This document shows, in pieces, positions 52,594 to 60,693 of a DNA stretch of 64,000 bases. Under the pieces are notes generated by a model. The model was not told the DNA's origin. It saw only the letters and a program-made list of their open reading frames with translations, and did no database searches. The translations under genes were made by a program, and so were the position numbers. The stretch is from Xanthobacteraceae bacterium (GTDB lineage Bacteria; Pseudomonadota; Alphaproteobacteria; Rhizobiales; Xanthobacteraceae): the NCBI GenBank assembly GCA_022841625.1, contig JALHRD010000025.1, forward strand, positions 1-64,000, written 5' to 3'. Numbering within the stretch: position 1 is the stretch's first letter; the number at the start of each line of letters is the position of its first letter.

Positions 52594-53433
52594 GTGACGC
52601 CGAACGCTTCATTCGACGCTAGTCTGATCGACCGGTTGACGACGACCGTCTCACGTGCCGCCTCGACGATTCTCGACATCCGGGAGCAAGCGCTTAGTCC
52701 CCGACTAAAGCCGGATCTGTCTCCGGTTACCGCCGCCGACCGGGCGTCGGAAGCGATCATCCTGGGAGAAATCGCGCGTTTGCTACCGGGCGTTCCGATC
52801 ATTTCGGAGGAAGCGGGCGCCAGCCCACTGGCGGCGGCCAGAGGTGAGTTCATGCTGATCGATCCGCTCGATGGCACCCGGGAATTGATGGCCGGCCGCG
52901 ACGAATTCACGATCAATCTGGCGCTGATCGCCGCCGGCCAGCCAATCTTGGGGATTATTGCCGCACCCGCGCTCGGAATGATCTGGCGAACCGCGCCCGC
53001 CGGCGGCGGCGCACAACGGCTCCGCGTGGCCCCGGGCTTGGATGCAGGTCAGGCCACCGATATCACCCCAATCCGGGCGCGACGCATGCCCAAATCAGGG
53101 ATTGTCGCTGCCATCAGCCGGTCGCATTTCGATCCGGCGACCGACTACATCCTGGGGCGGTTGGGCCAGCGCTATGGCGCTATCGAGCGCCTGGCCATCG
53201 GATCGGCGATCAAATTCTGCCGCATTGCCGAGGGTGCCGCCGACATCTACCCGCGCCTGGCGCCAACCCATCAATGGGATATCGCCGCCGGCCACGCCAT
53301 TATTGTCGCGGCAGGCGGCGCGGTGACGACCCCCAACCGCTCGTCGCTGTCCTACGACGCGGGCCCCGATAGCCAGCGCGTTGCGGGATTTATCGCCTGG
53401 GGCGATCCGGCGGCAGCCAATGCCGGCTGGTGA
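52594..53433 (+). CDS. cysQ: 3'(2'),5'-bisphosphate nucleotidase CysQ
   Basis: Inositol-monophosphatase-fold enzyme hydrolysing 3'-phosphoadenosine 5'-phosphate left from sulfate assimilation. The 279-residue protein carries the metal motifs VIISEEAGASP-like region, MLIDPLDGTRELMAGRDEFTINLALI (DPLDGT) and PTHQWDIAAGHAIIVAAGG (WD). Mg-dependent, cytoplasmic or peripheral. GTG start with AAGGT upstream. Divergent from chpT, convergent with the YHS gene. Confidence 0.9.
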   Translation: MTPNASFDASLIDRLTTTVSRAASTILDIREQALSPRLKPDLSPVTAADRASEAIILGEIARLLPGVPIISEEAGASPLAAARGEFMLIDPLDGTRELMAGRDEFTINLALIAAGQPILGIIAAPALGMIWRTAPAGGGAQRLRVAPGLDAGQATDITPIRARRMPKSGIVAAISRSHFDPATDYILGRLGQRYGAIERLAIGSAIKFCRIAEGAADIYPRLAPTHQWDIAAGHAIIVAAGGAVTTPNRSSLSYDAGPDSQRVAGFIAWGDPAAANAGW

Positions 53434-53441
53434 GGCGCAAT

Positions 53442-53948
53442 TCACGGCGAAAGCGTGCGCCGGACCGTTGGCCATGCCTCCTCGGCGACCGCCACGGCGG
53501 TCGCACTGGCGGCGGCAAAGGCAGCCCTGTTTTCGGCTGAGTGAAACAGAAACAGCCGTTGTCCGGCGATAAGCCAAATATTCGGATCGCCCGCCAGTGT
53601 CGCGCCACGGCCGATCCCGATCGGGTCATAGCCGCCAAACCTGGGCATGTAGACGTCGGGGTCGGCGGCAAAAGCGGCCAGATTACCGGGATTGCGAAAT
53701 TGCCAGACCGCGCCGGCATAAGGGTGATCGAACTCGCCTTTGCCCATGGCGGGGGCACCGCCGACAAAATAGGCGACCGGGTCATAGCCGTAAATCGCCA
53801 GCCCAGTGATCCGATCGACCACGACATATTCGGTGGTCGCGGCCCGAATCGGCAAAATTGGGCATAGCGCCATCAGCGCAATGGTGACCCCAAAACCGGC
53901 GGTTCCGGGCCAAAATACGGACTTCCGTGCCTGCCGTGGTGCGGCCAT
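53442..53948 (-). CDS. YHS-domain protein with N-terminal anchor
   Basis: A 168-residue protein with a hydrophobic N-terminal segment (about 12-35, FGVTIALMALCPILPI) followed by a YHS-type domain: GLAIYGYDPVAYFVGGAPAMGKGEFDHPYAGAVWQFRNPGNLAAFAADPDVYMPRFGGYDP. YHS domains occur with metal-transport and redox proteins and bind metals or heme-like groups in some cases. Probably periplasmic. ATG 53948 is chosen; the longer frame upstream is antisense to the EipA gene. Function unknown. Confidence 0.83.
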   Translation of the reverse strand: MAAPRQARKSVFWPGTAGFGVTIALMALCPILPIRAATTEYVVVDRITGLAIYGYDPVAYFVGGAPAMGKGEFDHPYAGAVWQFRNPGNLAAFAADPDVYMPRFGGYDPIGIGRGATLAGDPNIWLIAGQRLFLFHSAENRAAFAAASATAVAVAEEAWPTVRRTLSP

Positions 53949-54054
53949 AGTCTTGCCGATCCTGAGGCGATTCGGTTGCGTTGCCGCCGTAAACGTACTG
54001 TAACGGCGTGACAAAGCGGTTAAATCCGTCAGTGAATACACGGGAGTCCCCCCC

Positions 54055-54627
54055 ATGGGCGCACGCATCCGGGCCGTCATCCTGCTGCTGATTGCATTGA
54101 ACCTGAGCAGCCCGCTGGCGGCGCAAGAAGGGCCGCCGCCCGGTTCGCAATTCCCGCCGGGCGAACTGGTTTCGACCGGGCACCGCTTCTTCGGAACCGT
54201 GTCACGCGGATTGGCCAGCGTCATCGAAAAGGCGGTGAGCCAATGGGGCCTGCCCAATGGCTACATCCTCGGCCAGGAAGCCAGCGGCGCCTTTGTCGCT
54301 GGGCTGCGCTACGGCGAAGGCACGATGTACACCCGCAATGCCGGCGACCGTCGCGTGTTTTGGCAAGGTCCCTCAATCGGCTTCGATTGGGGCGGCGAAG
54401 GCGCGCGCACCATGATCTTGGTCTATCACCTGCCGTCCACCGAAGCGATTTACCAGCGCTTCGGTGGGATCGACGGTTCGGCCTATTTCGTCGGCGGTTT
54501 CGGAATGACCGCCCTGGGCGCCGGCAAAATCGTATTGGTGCCAATCCGCTCCGGCGTCGGATTACGGCTCGGCGCCAATATCGGGTATTTGCACTTCACC
54601 CGTGAGCCAACCTGGAACCCGTTCTGA
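54055..54627 (+). CDS. eipA: DUF1134 periplasmic protein (EipA-like)
   Basis: A 190-residue protein with signal peptide (to about 24, SSPLAAQ) and a DUF1134 lipid-binding-like beta barrel: VSRGLASVIEKAVSQWGLPNGYILGQEASGAFVAGLRYGEGTMY, DGSAYFVGGFGMTALGAGKIVLVPIRSGVGLRLGANIGYL. In Brucella, EipA supports envelope integrity and is linked to the CtrA regulon. GGGAG precedes the ATG. A weak GTAA-N7-GTAA stretch upstream is not enough to claim CtrA control. Confidence 0.88.
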   Translation: MGARIRAVILLLIALNLSSPLAAQEGPPPGSQFPPGELVSTGHRFFGTVSRGLASVIEKAVSQWGLPNGYILGQEASGAFVAGLRYGEGTMYTRNAGDRRVFWQGPSIGFDWGGEGARTMILVYHLPSTEAIYQRFGGIDGSAYFVGGFGMTALGAGKIVLVPIRSGVGLRLGANIGYLHFTREPTWNPF

Positions 54628-54786
54628 TCGAACCGAAGTCACACACGGGCGCGGCCACAACGTGGCGTAGCGGCGGCGATCGCTTTTAACCAAAAATGCG
54701 CGCCGCAAGGGCCGGTTGCCGAACGGGTCGGCCGACCGCTGGTGCCATGCAATTTGCCGTGCCAATGTGGCAGACGGCAGCCATTC

Positions 54787-54864
54787 CTAGTGTGGCGGTT
54801 CAGAAGTCCGCATCATTCTCGCGGCAAGTCCGCAATGCGGACTTCTGAACCAAAGCCACACTAG
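54787..54864. repeat. Palindromic repeat element 1 (27-bp stem)
   Basis: Arms 54787-54813 and 54835-54864 pair over 27 bp with one 3-nt bulge and a 21-nt loop. The outer ends read CTAGTGTGGC/GCCACACTAG. It has MITE- or REP-like structure with no ORF. Similar CTAGTG-bounded palindromes occur between genes in Bradyrhizobium-type genomes. Confidence 0.75.
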
Positions 54865-54877
54865 ATTCAAGGAGTTG

Positions 54878-54954
54878 CTGGTGTCCTTCGATTCCGAGGT
54901 TCGTATCGGAGGACGCCACAAAAAATAGAACGAACTTCGGAATCGGGACACTAG
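54878..54954. repeat. Palindromic repeat element 2 (CTAGTGTCC ends)
   Basis: Arms 54878-54903 (CTGGTGTCC...) and 54931-54954 (ending GGACACTAG) pair imperfectly over about 22 bp. It lies 13 bp from element 1 and shares the CTAGTGT outer sequence type. Its right end runs into the ribosome-binding site of the next gene. Confidence 0.7.
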
Positions 54955-54966
54955 GAGCGTAGCCAG

Positions 54967-56232
54967 ATGATCGAACCGATCATGTATGTGGCGATTGGAT
55001 TCCTGATCGCCTGCATGCTTGTCATCGGCGTTATTCCGGTGGTGCACGCGCGCGCCGTGCGCCTGACCGCACGCCGCCTGCAAGCGGTGACCCCGATGTC
55101 GATGGCCGAGATCCAGGCGGATAAAGACCAGCTGCGCGCCGAATTTGCGATGTCGACCCGACGGCTCGAAATGAGCGTCGAGCAGATGAAGGCCAAGACA
55201 ACGGTCCAGCTTGCCGAGATCGGCAAGAAAAGCGAAGCCCTCGGCCGGATCAAACTTGAACTCGGCGAAAAGACCGCGGCCTTGGCCGCGCTCGAAGCCA
55301 AGGAAGTGCAGCTCACCGACGAATTACGCGCAACCCAACAACAGCGCGACACCACGACGGCAGCCCTGCAAGAAGCCGAGCGTCACCTCCAAGAAGTCCA
55401 GTCGCAACTCGCCACCACCACCGCGGGCGCGAACGAATCGTCGCGGACGGTCGACGGTCAGCGGGTCGAACTGGCAGCCGCCAAGGCGCAGATCGAGGCC
55501 CTGCAAAGCCAGATCGAAAACCAGGACACCAATATCCGCGAATTACGGGAACAACTGGGTGTCGAATCCGCCAGTGCAACGCTGGTGCGTCAGCAATTGT
55601 CGGATGAAGTGGCCAAGTCGGAAGCCTTGACTAACCGCATCGCCGAACTCGAACGCCAGCGCGTTGCGCAGACCACCGACGTCGAAGTTCTCGCGCGCCG
55701 CATCCAAGAGCTGCAAGCCCAACTCGCCGCCCAGGACCTTGCGGCCGCGGAGCGTGCGCACACCTCCGATTTGGCCCGCAGCGCGCATCAGACGATCCTC
55801 GATCTGCGCACCGAACTCATCCAAGCGGGCGACCGGCAGCGTGCGACGGCCGAGGCGCTCCAGACCGAACGCGCGACATGGGAGAACCAGCTCAAGCAAT
55901 CGCAGGCCGAACGCGAGCGGCTGCGCACTGAAATCGGCACGGCCAAACGCGAGTTCGAGGCTACCCGGGCGATCGAGCGCATGGAGAACGCCGCGCTGCG
56001 CGAGCGGCTCAACCAGGTCGCGGCGGAGATCGCGCGCCTCACCAGCGCGCTGGAAGGACCGACTTCGCCGATCAATGCGATGCTGGCGGGCGACGGACGC
56101 ACCGTCCCGCTCGCGCCGGCGGCCGGCTCCGACCAAACGCCCGGCGCCAATGGCGCCGGCGGCTCGCTCGCCGATCGCATCCGGGCGCTGCAAAGCCGCG
56201 CCGCCCGGACCCCGGAACCGAGCAGCGCTTGA
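54967..56232 (+). CDS. Membrane-anchored long coiled-coil protein
   Basis: A 421-residue protein with one N-terminal helix (about 5-27, IMYVAIGFLIACMLVIGVIPVV) and a cytoplasmic or periplasmic rod of coiled coil from about 45 to 360 (MAEIQADKDQLRAEFAMSTR, LEAKEVQLTDELRATQQQRD, LVRQQLSDEVAKSEALTNRI). A Pro/Gly-rich tail (SALEGPTSPINAMLAGDGRT) ends in basic residues. Conserved-looking in Hyphomicrobiales, function unknown; a scaffold or SMC-like spacer is possible. The ribosome-binding AGGAG is contributed by the end of the adjacent palindrome. Confidence 0.75.
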   Translation: MIEPIMYVAIGFLIACMLVIGVIPVVHARAVRLTARRLQAVTPMSMAEIQADKDQLRAEFAMSTRRLEMSVEQMKAKTTVQLAEIGKKSEALGRIKLELGEKTAALAALEAKEVQLTDELRATQQQRDTTTAALQEAERHLQEVQSQLATTTAGANESSRTVDGQRVELAAAKAQIEALQSQIENQDTNIRELREQLGVESASATLVRQQLSDEVAKSEALTNRIAELERQRVAQTTDVEVLARRIQELQAQLAAQDLAAAERAHTSDLARSAHQTILDLRTELIQAGDRQRATAEALQTERATWENQLKQSQAERERLRTEIGTAKREFEATRAIERMENAALRERLNQVAAEIARLTSALEGPTSPINAMLAGDGRTVPLAPAAGSDQTPGANGAGGSLADRIRALQSRAARTPEPSSA

Positions 56233-56269
56233 CTCCGCCCCCCCGTGCCTTAAATCCTGCCCTTAGACC

Positions 56270-56344
56270 GGGCGCTTAGCTCAGCGGGAGAGCGTTCCCT
56301 TCACACGGGAGAGGTCGTAGGTTCAATCCCTACAGCGCCCACCA
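56270..56344 (+). tRNA. tRNA-Val(CAC)
   Basis: A 75-nt tRNA: acceptor GGGCGCT/AGCGCCC, D-arm AGCTCAGCGGGAGAGC, anticodon loop TTCACAC (CAC, reads GTG), T-arm with TTCAATC, encoded CCA end. Followed directly by a terminator. The antisense of this gene creates a spurious reading frame (see rejected). Confidence 0.93.
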
Positions 56345-56346
56345 TC

Positions 56347-56373
56347 AAAAGCCGCAGATATCGCGGCTTTTTT
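56347..56373 (+). terminator. Intrinsic terminator after tRNA-Val
   Basis: A 9-bp stem AAAAGCCGC/GCGGCTTTT with loop AGATATC, running into a T-tract. It begins three bases after the tRNA CCA end. Confidence 0.85.
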
Positions 56374-56497
56374 GCTGCTCGCACGCTCCCACATTCGGCA
56401 ACTGTCGGCAGGACAGAACGCGAAGACGGCAACTCAATCCGTGGAAAATCCGTGGACTTTGTTTGCGGCCAGTTCTCATACAATTGGGGCTGACCGC

Positions 56498-56776
56498 TCA
56501 AATCGGATACTTATCTGCTGTAATGCCGTCTGCTGTAATGCCGCATGTTTCGAGGAACTTGCGTACCTGCACAACTTCATCTTTTGGCAGATCGTGATGA
56601 GCGTGTGTAAATGCGGCAGAATGGCCGCCGAGCTTCACGCCGATTCGATTACCTGATTTGTTCTCCACTTCGGCCCCAAGGTCTTCCAGAAGGTGAACAA
56701 CCTTCTTAAAGTTGACATTGGCGCTGATGGGATGTGCAAATAAAACATGCAAGGTCGCACGATGATGGTGGTTCAT
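56498..56776 (-). CDS. HicA-like small protein
   Basis: A 92-residue protein resembling HicA/YcfA double-stranded-RNA-binding-fold toxins. VVHLLEDLGAEVENKSGNRIGVKLGG fits the first strand-helix part, and HSAAFTHAHHDLPKDEVVQVRKFLETCG carries the His and the DLP(K)..V..(R)FLE pattern of the second. A HicB antitoxin partner is not obvious; the divergent frameshifted gene could be the former partner. A tandem GITAD duplication ends the protein. HicA assignment is by pattern; toxin activity is not implied. Confidence 0.65.
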   Translation of the reverse strand: MNHHHRATLHVLFAHPISANVNFKKVVHLLEDLGAEVENKSGNRIGVKLGGHSAAFTHAHHDLPKDEVVQVRKFLETCGITADGITADKYPI

Positions 56777-56844
56777 CTGTCGCTATTTCCGAAGCTGTTG
56801 GGATTAATCGGCAGTATCGATGCCGTGATGTGCGCTTCCGGTCT

Positions 56845-56858
56845 TTGACCTAGATCAA
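56845..56858. promoter_or_regulatory. FNR/DNR-type box TTGAC-CTAG-ATCAA
   Basis: Matches the CRP/FNR-family consensus TTGAC-N4-ATCAA. It lies 69 bp before the HicA-like gene and 78 bp before the divergent frameshifted gene. The nearby nar operon fits nitrate- or oxygen-responsive control. Confidence 0.7.
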
Positions 56859-56935
56859 ATTCTCGACGAGCCCTGACAGCGCGCAAAGACTGCAGACCGG
56901 GACGCGATTCAAACCTCCATTGTGATAATGTTGGC

Positions 56936-57251
56936 ATGAAGAAACCCATTCCCGACAAGGCCGAAGTCGCGATCGAATATCCTGACAAACTCTACATCGG
57001 GACGTTTGAGCGATCATCCCGCTTCGAAGCGCATCTCGATCAGACCAGGATGGTTTACGCTTGAGCGAACCGGCTATGCCAGTATGCGAAAGTCCGTTTA
57101 CTTACACGTTCACCACGGGTTTTTCGCCGCGATCTTGCAAGAGTTGGCGCGGACAACCAAGGCGATACTGATCGGTGACGAAGTGCACCGCACAGCGCTT
57201 GCAGACGCCGCTGCATATCTCCATTACGCGCTCACAGGCAATGCAGCTTGA
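56936..57251 (+). pseudogene. Frameshifted small gene (single conserved protein)
   Basis: A first frame from ATG 56936 reads KPIPDKAEVAIEYPDKLYIG and continues TFERSSRFEAHLD before a stop at 57062-57064. A second frame, offset by one base, reads ...WFTLERTGYASMRKSVYLHV and continues HHGFFAAILQELARTT to a TGA at 57251. Joined near 57040-57055 they form one protein of about 104 residues. Unknown function. FNR box 78 bp upstream. Either a true decay or a sequencing error. Confidence 0.6.
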
Positions 57252-57508
57252 GATGCGGCGGCCGTCCGGGGCGGATGACAACGGGTAGGTTGCAAAACCC
57301 GGTTGTTCCTGATGTCCTGCGCCCGGAACTCTTTGATCACTTCGCCGATGGCGCTTGCGAACAAACATTGCCAACGCTGTCGAGAACCTGGGCTTCGGAT
57401 CCATATGAGCTGCATCAGTAGATAGTCTGTCGCTGCCAGAAATCGTAGGTCAAGCCCCAGAAGAAAACGACAAGTCAGCACTATCGGATCTATGCCCACC
57501 CACCGCGC

Positions 57509-58084
57509 TCAGATGCCGGTGCGGAAACGGGTCATGATAACGATCATCGCGATCTGCATCATCCCCTGGATTGCAACCACATAGAAGTACCGCTGCATCC
57601 ACGATCCGATCTTCTTCATATCCGGTTGCTTTTTTTGCAACTCCAGACAGACAAGTAAATTGACCGGCGTTAGAAAGCCGAGACCTTGGATCGTCATCAG
57701 TGTGAGGAGGATAAGCGCGGCCAGCACCCAGCCGTAAGCCGGCCAGGCCAGCGCGGTATAGCCAAGTTCGACGGCCAGGAACCAACCGCTGGTGCCCGCA
57801 ATAATGGAAACCGTCGGCATTAAAAACAGCGTGCGCGGCGTCAATCGCCGTGCGACCTCGCGGCGTATGGACATGTCCGTGCGCCGCAGAATTGGGCCAA
57901 GTACAAATCCCATGAACAGATCGATGCCGGTCCACAGCAGGCTGGAGAAGACATGAATGAAGTTCAGGAACCAAAGATTGCCGATCGCAATGGCTGCGAC
58001 CATAACGGCGAAGGCCGCCACCGCGCACAATAGGTAGCCCCAGCGAACGAGCGGCTCGGGAACTCCATCGGAGGCAACCGTCAT
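57509..58084 (-). CDS. Integral membrane protein of unknown function
   Basis: A 191-residue protein with about five hydrophobic segments (YLLCAVAAFAVMVAAIAIG, NFIHVFSSLLWTGIDLFMGF, SIIAGTSGWFLAVELG, GWVLAALILLTLMTIQGL, YFYVVAIQGMMQIAMIVIM). His in the second segment and the WTGIDL stretch resemble CopD/DUF2269-like or cytochrome-linked membrane proteins, a weak match. ATG 58084 has GAGGTG five bases upstream. End of the nar cluster; a role in anaerobic respiration is possible but unproven. Confidence 0.72.
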   Translation of the reverse strand: MTVASDGVPEPLVRWGYLLCAVAAFAVMVAAIAIGNLWFLNFIHVFSSLLWTGIDLFMGFVLGPILRRTDMSIRREVARRLTPRTLFLMPTVSIIAGTSGWFLAVELGYTALAWPAYGWVLAALILLTLMTIQGLGFLTPVNLLVCLELQKKQPDMKKIGSWMQRYFYVVAIQGMMQIAMIVIMTRFRTGI

Positions 58085-58096
58085 GGCCACCTCATG

Positions 58097-58378
58097 CTAC
58101 TGTGGAAGCAGCGAGCTGTTTGCAAGAACACGTCGCAAGAATACCTGGCCGGGATTGTCGGATTTTGACATCAACCCAATCAACGTAAGCCATTCCTCGT
58201 CATTGGCTCTGCTGACGAAATATCCCACGCATTGCAACGCAAATTCGCCTGGGGTCATGTGCTGTTCGGTTGCCGCCTCGGAAATTCGTGCCATCAGCGC
58301 GAGATCATCGAGTGCCAGCAACGCTTCAGCAGCCAAAACTGGCTCCTGGAAGTTCGCTATCACATCGCCGAGCAGCAT
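58097..58378 (-). CDS. Small conserved hypothetical in the nar cluster
   Basis: A 93-residue acidic, helical protein. Pattern: MLLGDVIANFQEPVLAAEAL, ALDDLALMARISEAATEQHM, GEFALQCVGYFVSRANDEEWLTLIG, then SDNPGQVFLRRVLA. No membrane helix or metal motif. It lies 12 bp after the PPIase gene and 12 bp before the membrane gene, so it is part of the nar transcript. Not recognised. Confidence 0.65.
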   Translation of the reverse strand: MLLGDVIANFQEPVLAAEALLALDDLALMARISEAATEQHMTPGEFALQCVGYFVSRANDEEWLTLIGLMSKSDNPGQVFLRRVLANSSLLPQ

Positions 58379-58390
58379 GGCTTTGTCCGC

Positions 58391-59221
58391 TCAGTTGACC
58401 CGCAGCGCCTCGGCGCTTGCGAGCTCGATGCCCTCGATACGCGCAACACTTGCCACTCGGGCGATGTACTGCGCCATCGCCCGCCGTTGTACGCTTTCCT
58501 GTAGGTATTCAGCAATCCGGTCCGCCACAAGTTCGAACGGCAATTCACGTCCGACATGCTTGCGATCGAGACGAATGATGTGGAAACCGTAACGCGTGGC
58601 GACCGGCTCCCGGATAATGCTGCCGGCCTCAAGTGCGACCAGCGCCTGCTCGAACTCCGCCGTGGTCTGCCCCGCAGTAATCTGCCCAAGATTCCCGCCT
58701 TGCGCGCCGGACGGGCAAGCCGAATGCGCCTGGGCAAGCTCCGCAAATCGCCCCGGTTGTTCACTCAGGACGGCGACCGCGGCGGCGGCGGCGGTGCGCG
58801 CTCGTTCATAGCCGGTCGGATCGGATTTTGCCGCGGCGAACAGAATGTGCGCCGCTTCGTAGATATCGGGCGAACGGAAACGTTCTTGGTTATGCTTGTA
58901 ATAGCGGCGACAACTGTCCACGTCGGGCTCCGGCGTGCGCACTTCTTGAGCCACCAGTTCACGGATTGCTGCCTCCTCCTCGGTCTCGTGACGGCCCTCC
59001 CCGTCTTGCATCGGGCTAGCGGCAATACCGAGCCGCCTCGCCTCCTGGAGCAGCAGCTCTCGTACGACCAGTGCCCGCGCCGCGACCTTCCATCCTTCGG
59101 ACGGCGTAGGTGCAGGATGCTGCTGAACCTCGCGTGCGATCATATCGCGCGGGATCGCAATGCCGTTAACCCGCACGCCATCGGCTTTTGGCAGGATCGC
59201 TTGGGAAATTGAACAGCTCAT
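58391..59221 (-). CDS. Parvulin-type peptidyl-prolyl isomerase
   Basis: A 276-residue rotamase of the PpiC/NifM/SurA class. An N-terminal helical chaperone-like part (VRVNGIAIPRDMIAREVQQH...) is followed by the parvulin domain: EAAHILFAAAKSDPTGYERA, FAELAQAHSACPSGAQGGNLGQI, FEQALVALEAGSIIREPVATRYGFHIIRLDRK. ATG 59221 removes a non-homologous leader. There is no clear signal peptide, so it may be cytoplasmic like NifM. Four bp after narI, it probably helps fold Nar components. In several bacteria a PPIase accompanies narGHJI. Confidence 0.88.
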   Translation of the reverse strand: MSCSISQAILPKADGVRVNGIAIPRDMIAREVQQHPAPTPSEGWKVAARALVVRELLLQEARRLGIAASPMQDGEGRHETEEEAAIRELVAQEVRTPEPDVDSCRRYYKHNQERFRSPDIYEAAHILFAAAKSDPTGYERARTAAAAAVAVLSEQPGRFAELAQAHSACPSGAQGGNLGQITAGQTTAEFEQALVALEAGSIIREPVATRYGFHIIRLDRKHVGRELPFELVADRIAEYLQESVQRRAMAQYIARVASVARIEGIELASAEALRVN

Positions 59222-59225
59222 CGCT

Positions 59226-59957
59226 CTACTCCGCCGGCACCGTGCTGGGTCGCGGCCGACCGGTTCCTTTCGGGCGCGTGCTCCGCACCACCTGATAACC
59301 GCGGCGGCCGAGGTACCAGATCGGCGCGCTCCAGACATGCACCAAGCGCGTGAACGGGAAGACCAGAAAGATTGTCATGCCGAGAAACAGATGCGCCTTG
59401 AAGATTGGATGCGTGTCCAAGATCAATGCGGACACGCTCGGCTGCAGCGTCAGGATCCCCTGCGCCCAGGTCATAAACTTCACCATCTCGTGGCCATCGA
59501 GATGACCGAGCGAAACCGGAATGGTGGCGAGACCCAGGAGTAATTGCGCGTAAAGCAGAAGCAGGACCGCGATGTCCCCGAACGACGAGGTCTTGCGGAT
59601 GCGCCGGTCGAACAGCCGGCGATGCACCAGTAGCGTCATGCCGATGAGACACATAATCCCGGCGACCCCGCCAAGGATAATCGCCATCCACTGCTTTGCA
59701 CCGTGGGAGATACCTAGCGCGTCGAACACCCGGATCGGCGTGAGCAGGCCGACAAAGTGACCCAAAAAGATAACGAGGATGCCGATGTGGAACAGGTTCG
59801 AACCCCACATCAGTTGCCTGCGTCGGAGAAGTTGGCTTGACCCACTCCGCCATGTGTATTGCTCGCGGTCAAAGCGAAGCCAACTGACGACCAAGAACAC
59901 CGTCAAGCAAAGATAAGGATACCAGCCGAACACGACTTGATTGATAAATTCGCGCAT
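59226..59957 (-). CDS. narI: Respiratory nitrate reductase gamma subunit NarI
   Basis: Membrane cytochrome b subunit that takes electrons from quinol and passes them to NarH. The 243-residue protein has about five helices. His residues likely to ligate the two hemes lie in WGSNLFHIGILVIFLGHFVGLL and in the last helices (ILDTHPIFKAHLFLGMTIFL). ATG 59957 chosen (MREFINQVVFGWYPYLC). Eleven bp after narJ. Confidence 0.95.
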   Translation of the reverse strand: MREFINQVVFGWYPYLCLTVFLVVSWLRFDREQYTWRSGSSQLLRRRQLMWGSNLFHIGILVIFLGHFVGLLTPIRVFDALGISHGAKQWMAIILGGVAGIMCLIGMTLLVHRRLFDRRIRKTSSFGDIAVLLLLYAQLLLGLATIPVSLGHLDGHEMVKFMTWAQGILTLQPSVSALILDTHPIFKAHLFLGMTIFLVFPFTRLVHVWSAPIWYLGRRGYQVVRSTRPKGTGRPRPSTVPAE

Positions 59958-59967
59958 GACGATGTCC

Positions 59968-60693
59968 TCAAGAGCCCGGAATGGCGCGGCGGGGTGCTGC
60001 GGTGGCAACACCTGGAGCGGGCCGACGGCCGGCCCTAATTCGCTCGATCAGGCCGTCCTTACAGCTGTTGGCGGCGGCCGGCCCAAAATTGACCGGCGCG
60101 TCCTCCCAGGCGGCGTCGAGCGCGGCAAGGTCGGTCGCGTCCGGATCGGGCTCCGCCAGCAGCGCCGATACGGCCTCGATCTTGGGCTTGGCCGCGGCGA
60201 GCGCAACAAGCGCCCTGAACACCGCCTCATAGGCCGAATGCCGTTTGCGCAGCCGTTCTGCGAATGCTGACAGGATGTGCACCGGCTGTCCAAGAAGTTC
60301 GTATGCTTCGGCGCACGGCCGAGTTGAAAGGAACTCCAGGAACAGCGGCAGGAAATCTGGAAGTTCCGTGGCGCCAATTTCGAGACCAGCCTTCTCATAT
60401 TGGCTCTTGAGATCGATCATTGCCTGCCCGCGGTCGCGGCTCTCGCCGTGCACGTGTTCAAACAGATGCAACGACAACGAGCGCGTACGGTCGAACAACA
60501 GCACATAGCGTTCCTGCAGGTCGTAGAGATCGCCGCCCGCAATCTCGCCTAGCAGCACGTCGATCTGACGCCGCATTGACGTTGACAGCAATGCCTCTTG
60601 GTCGATCGCCACGGCGATTTCAGGAATGGCCTCCTGAATTTCCTTGGTCGGGTATGTCAGCAGCGCCGAAAATGCCTTGAAAGTCCTGGCCAT
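59968..60693 (-). CDS. narJ: Nitrate reductase assembly chaperone NarJ
   Basis: Cytoplasmic chaperone needed for molybdenum cofactor and Fe-S insertion into NarG before membrane docking. The 241-residue helical protein starts MARTFKAFSALLTYPTKEIQ and has LYDLQERYVLLFDRTRSLSLHLFEHVHGESRDRGQAM and FLPLFLEFLST, the TorD/NarJ family landmarks. The start shares one base with the narH stop (TGATG). Confidence 0.94.
   Translation of the reverse strand: MARTFKAFSALLTYPTKEIQEAIPEIAVAIDQEALLSTSMRRQIDVLLGEIAGGDLYDLQERYVLLFDRTRSLSLHLFEHVHGESRDRGQAMIDLKSQYEKAGLEIGATELPDFLPLFLEFLSTRPCAEAYELLGQPVHILSAFAERLRKRHSAYEAVFRALVALAAAKPKIEAVSALLAEPDPDATDLAALDAAWEDAPVNFGPAAANSCKDGLIERIRAGRRPAPGVATAAPRRAIPGS

Larger units (their letters stand above)
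54628..54966. other. 339-bp gap carrying two palindromic elements
   Basis: No gene is visible. The second half holds two adjacent imperfect palindromes with CTAG-type ends (annotated separately). The first half (54628-54786) shows no recognisable feature. Confidence 0.6.

Noticed and set aside
53997-54012. GTAA-N7-GTAA upstream of the DUF1134/EipA gene as a CtrA box
   Set aside because: Both half-sites deviate from TTAA; too weak to annotate.
56301-56501. 66-codon minus-strand frame ending GAVGIEPTTSPV
   Set aside because: It overlaps tRNA-Val antisense; this C-terminal string is a familiar artefact of tRNA-complement frames. No ribosome-binding site.
57224-57499. 91-codon minus-strand frame downstream of the nar cluster
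   Set aside because: GTG start without a convincing Shine-Dalgarno, no family pattern, and it overlaps the end of the frameshifted plus-strand gene. I see no other gene in 57252-57508.
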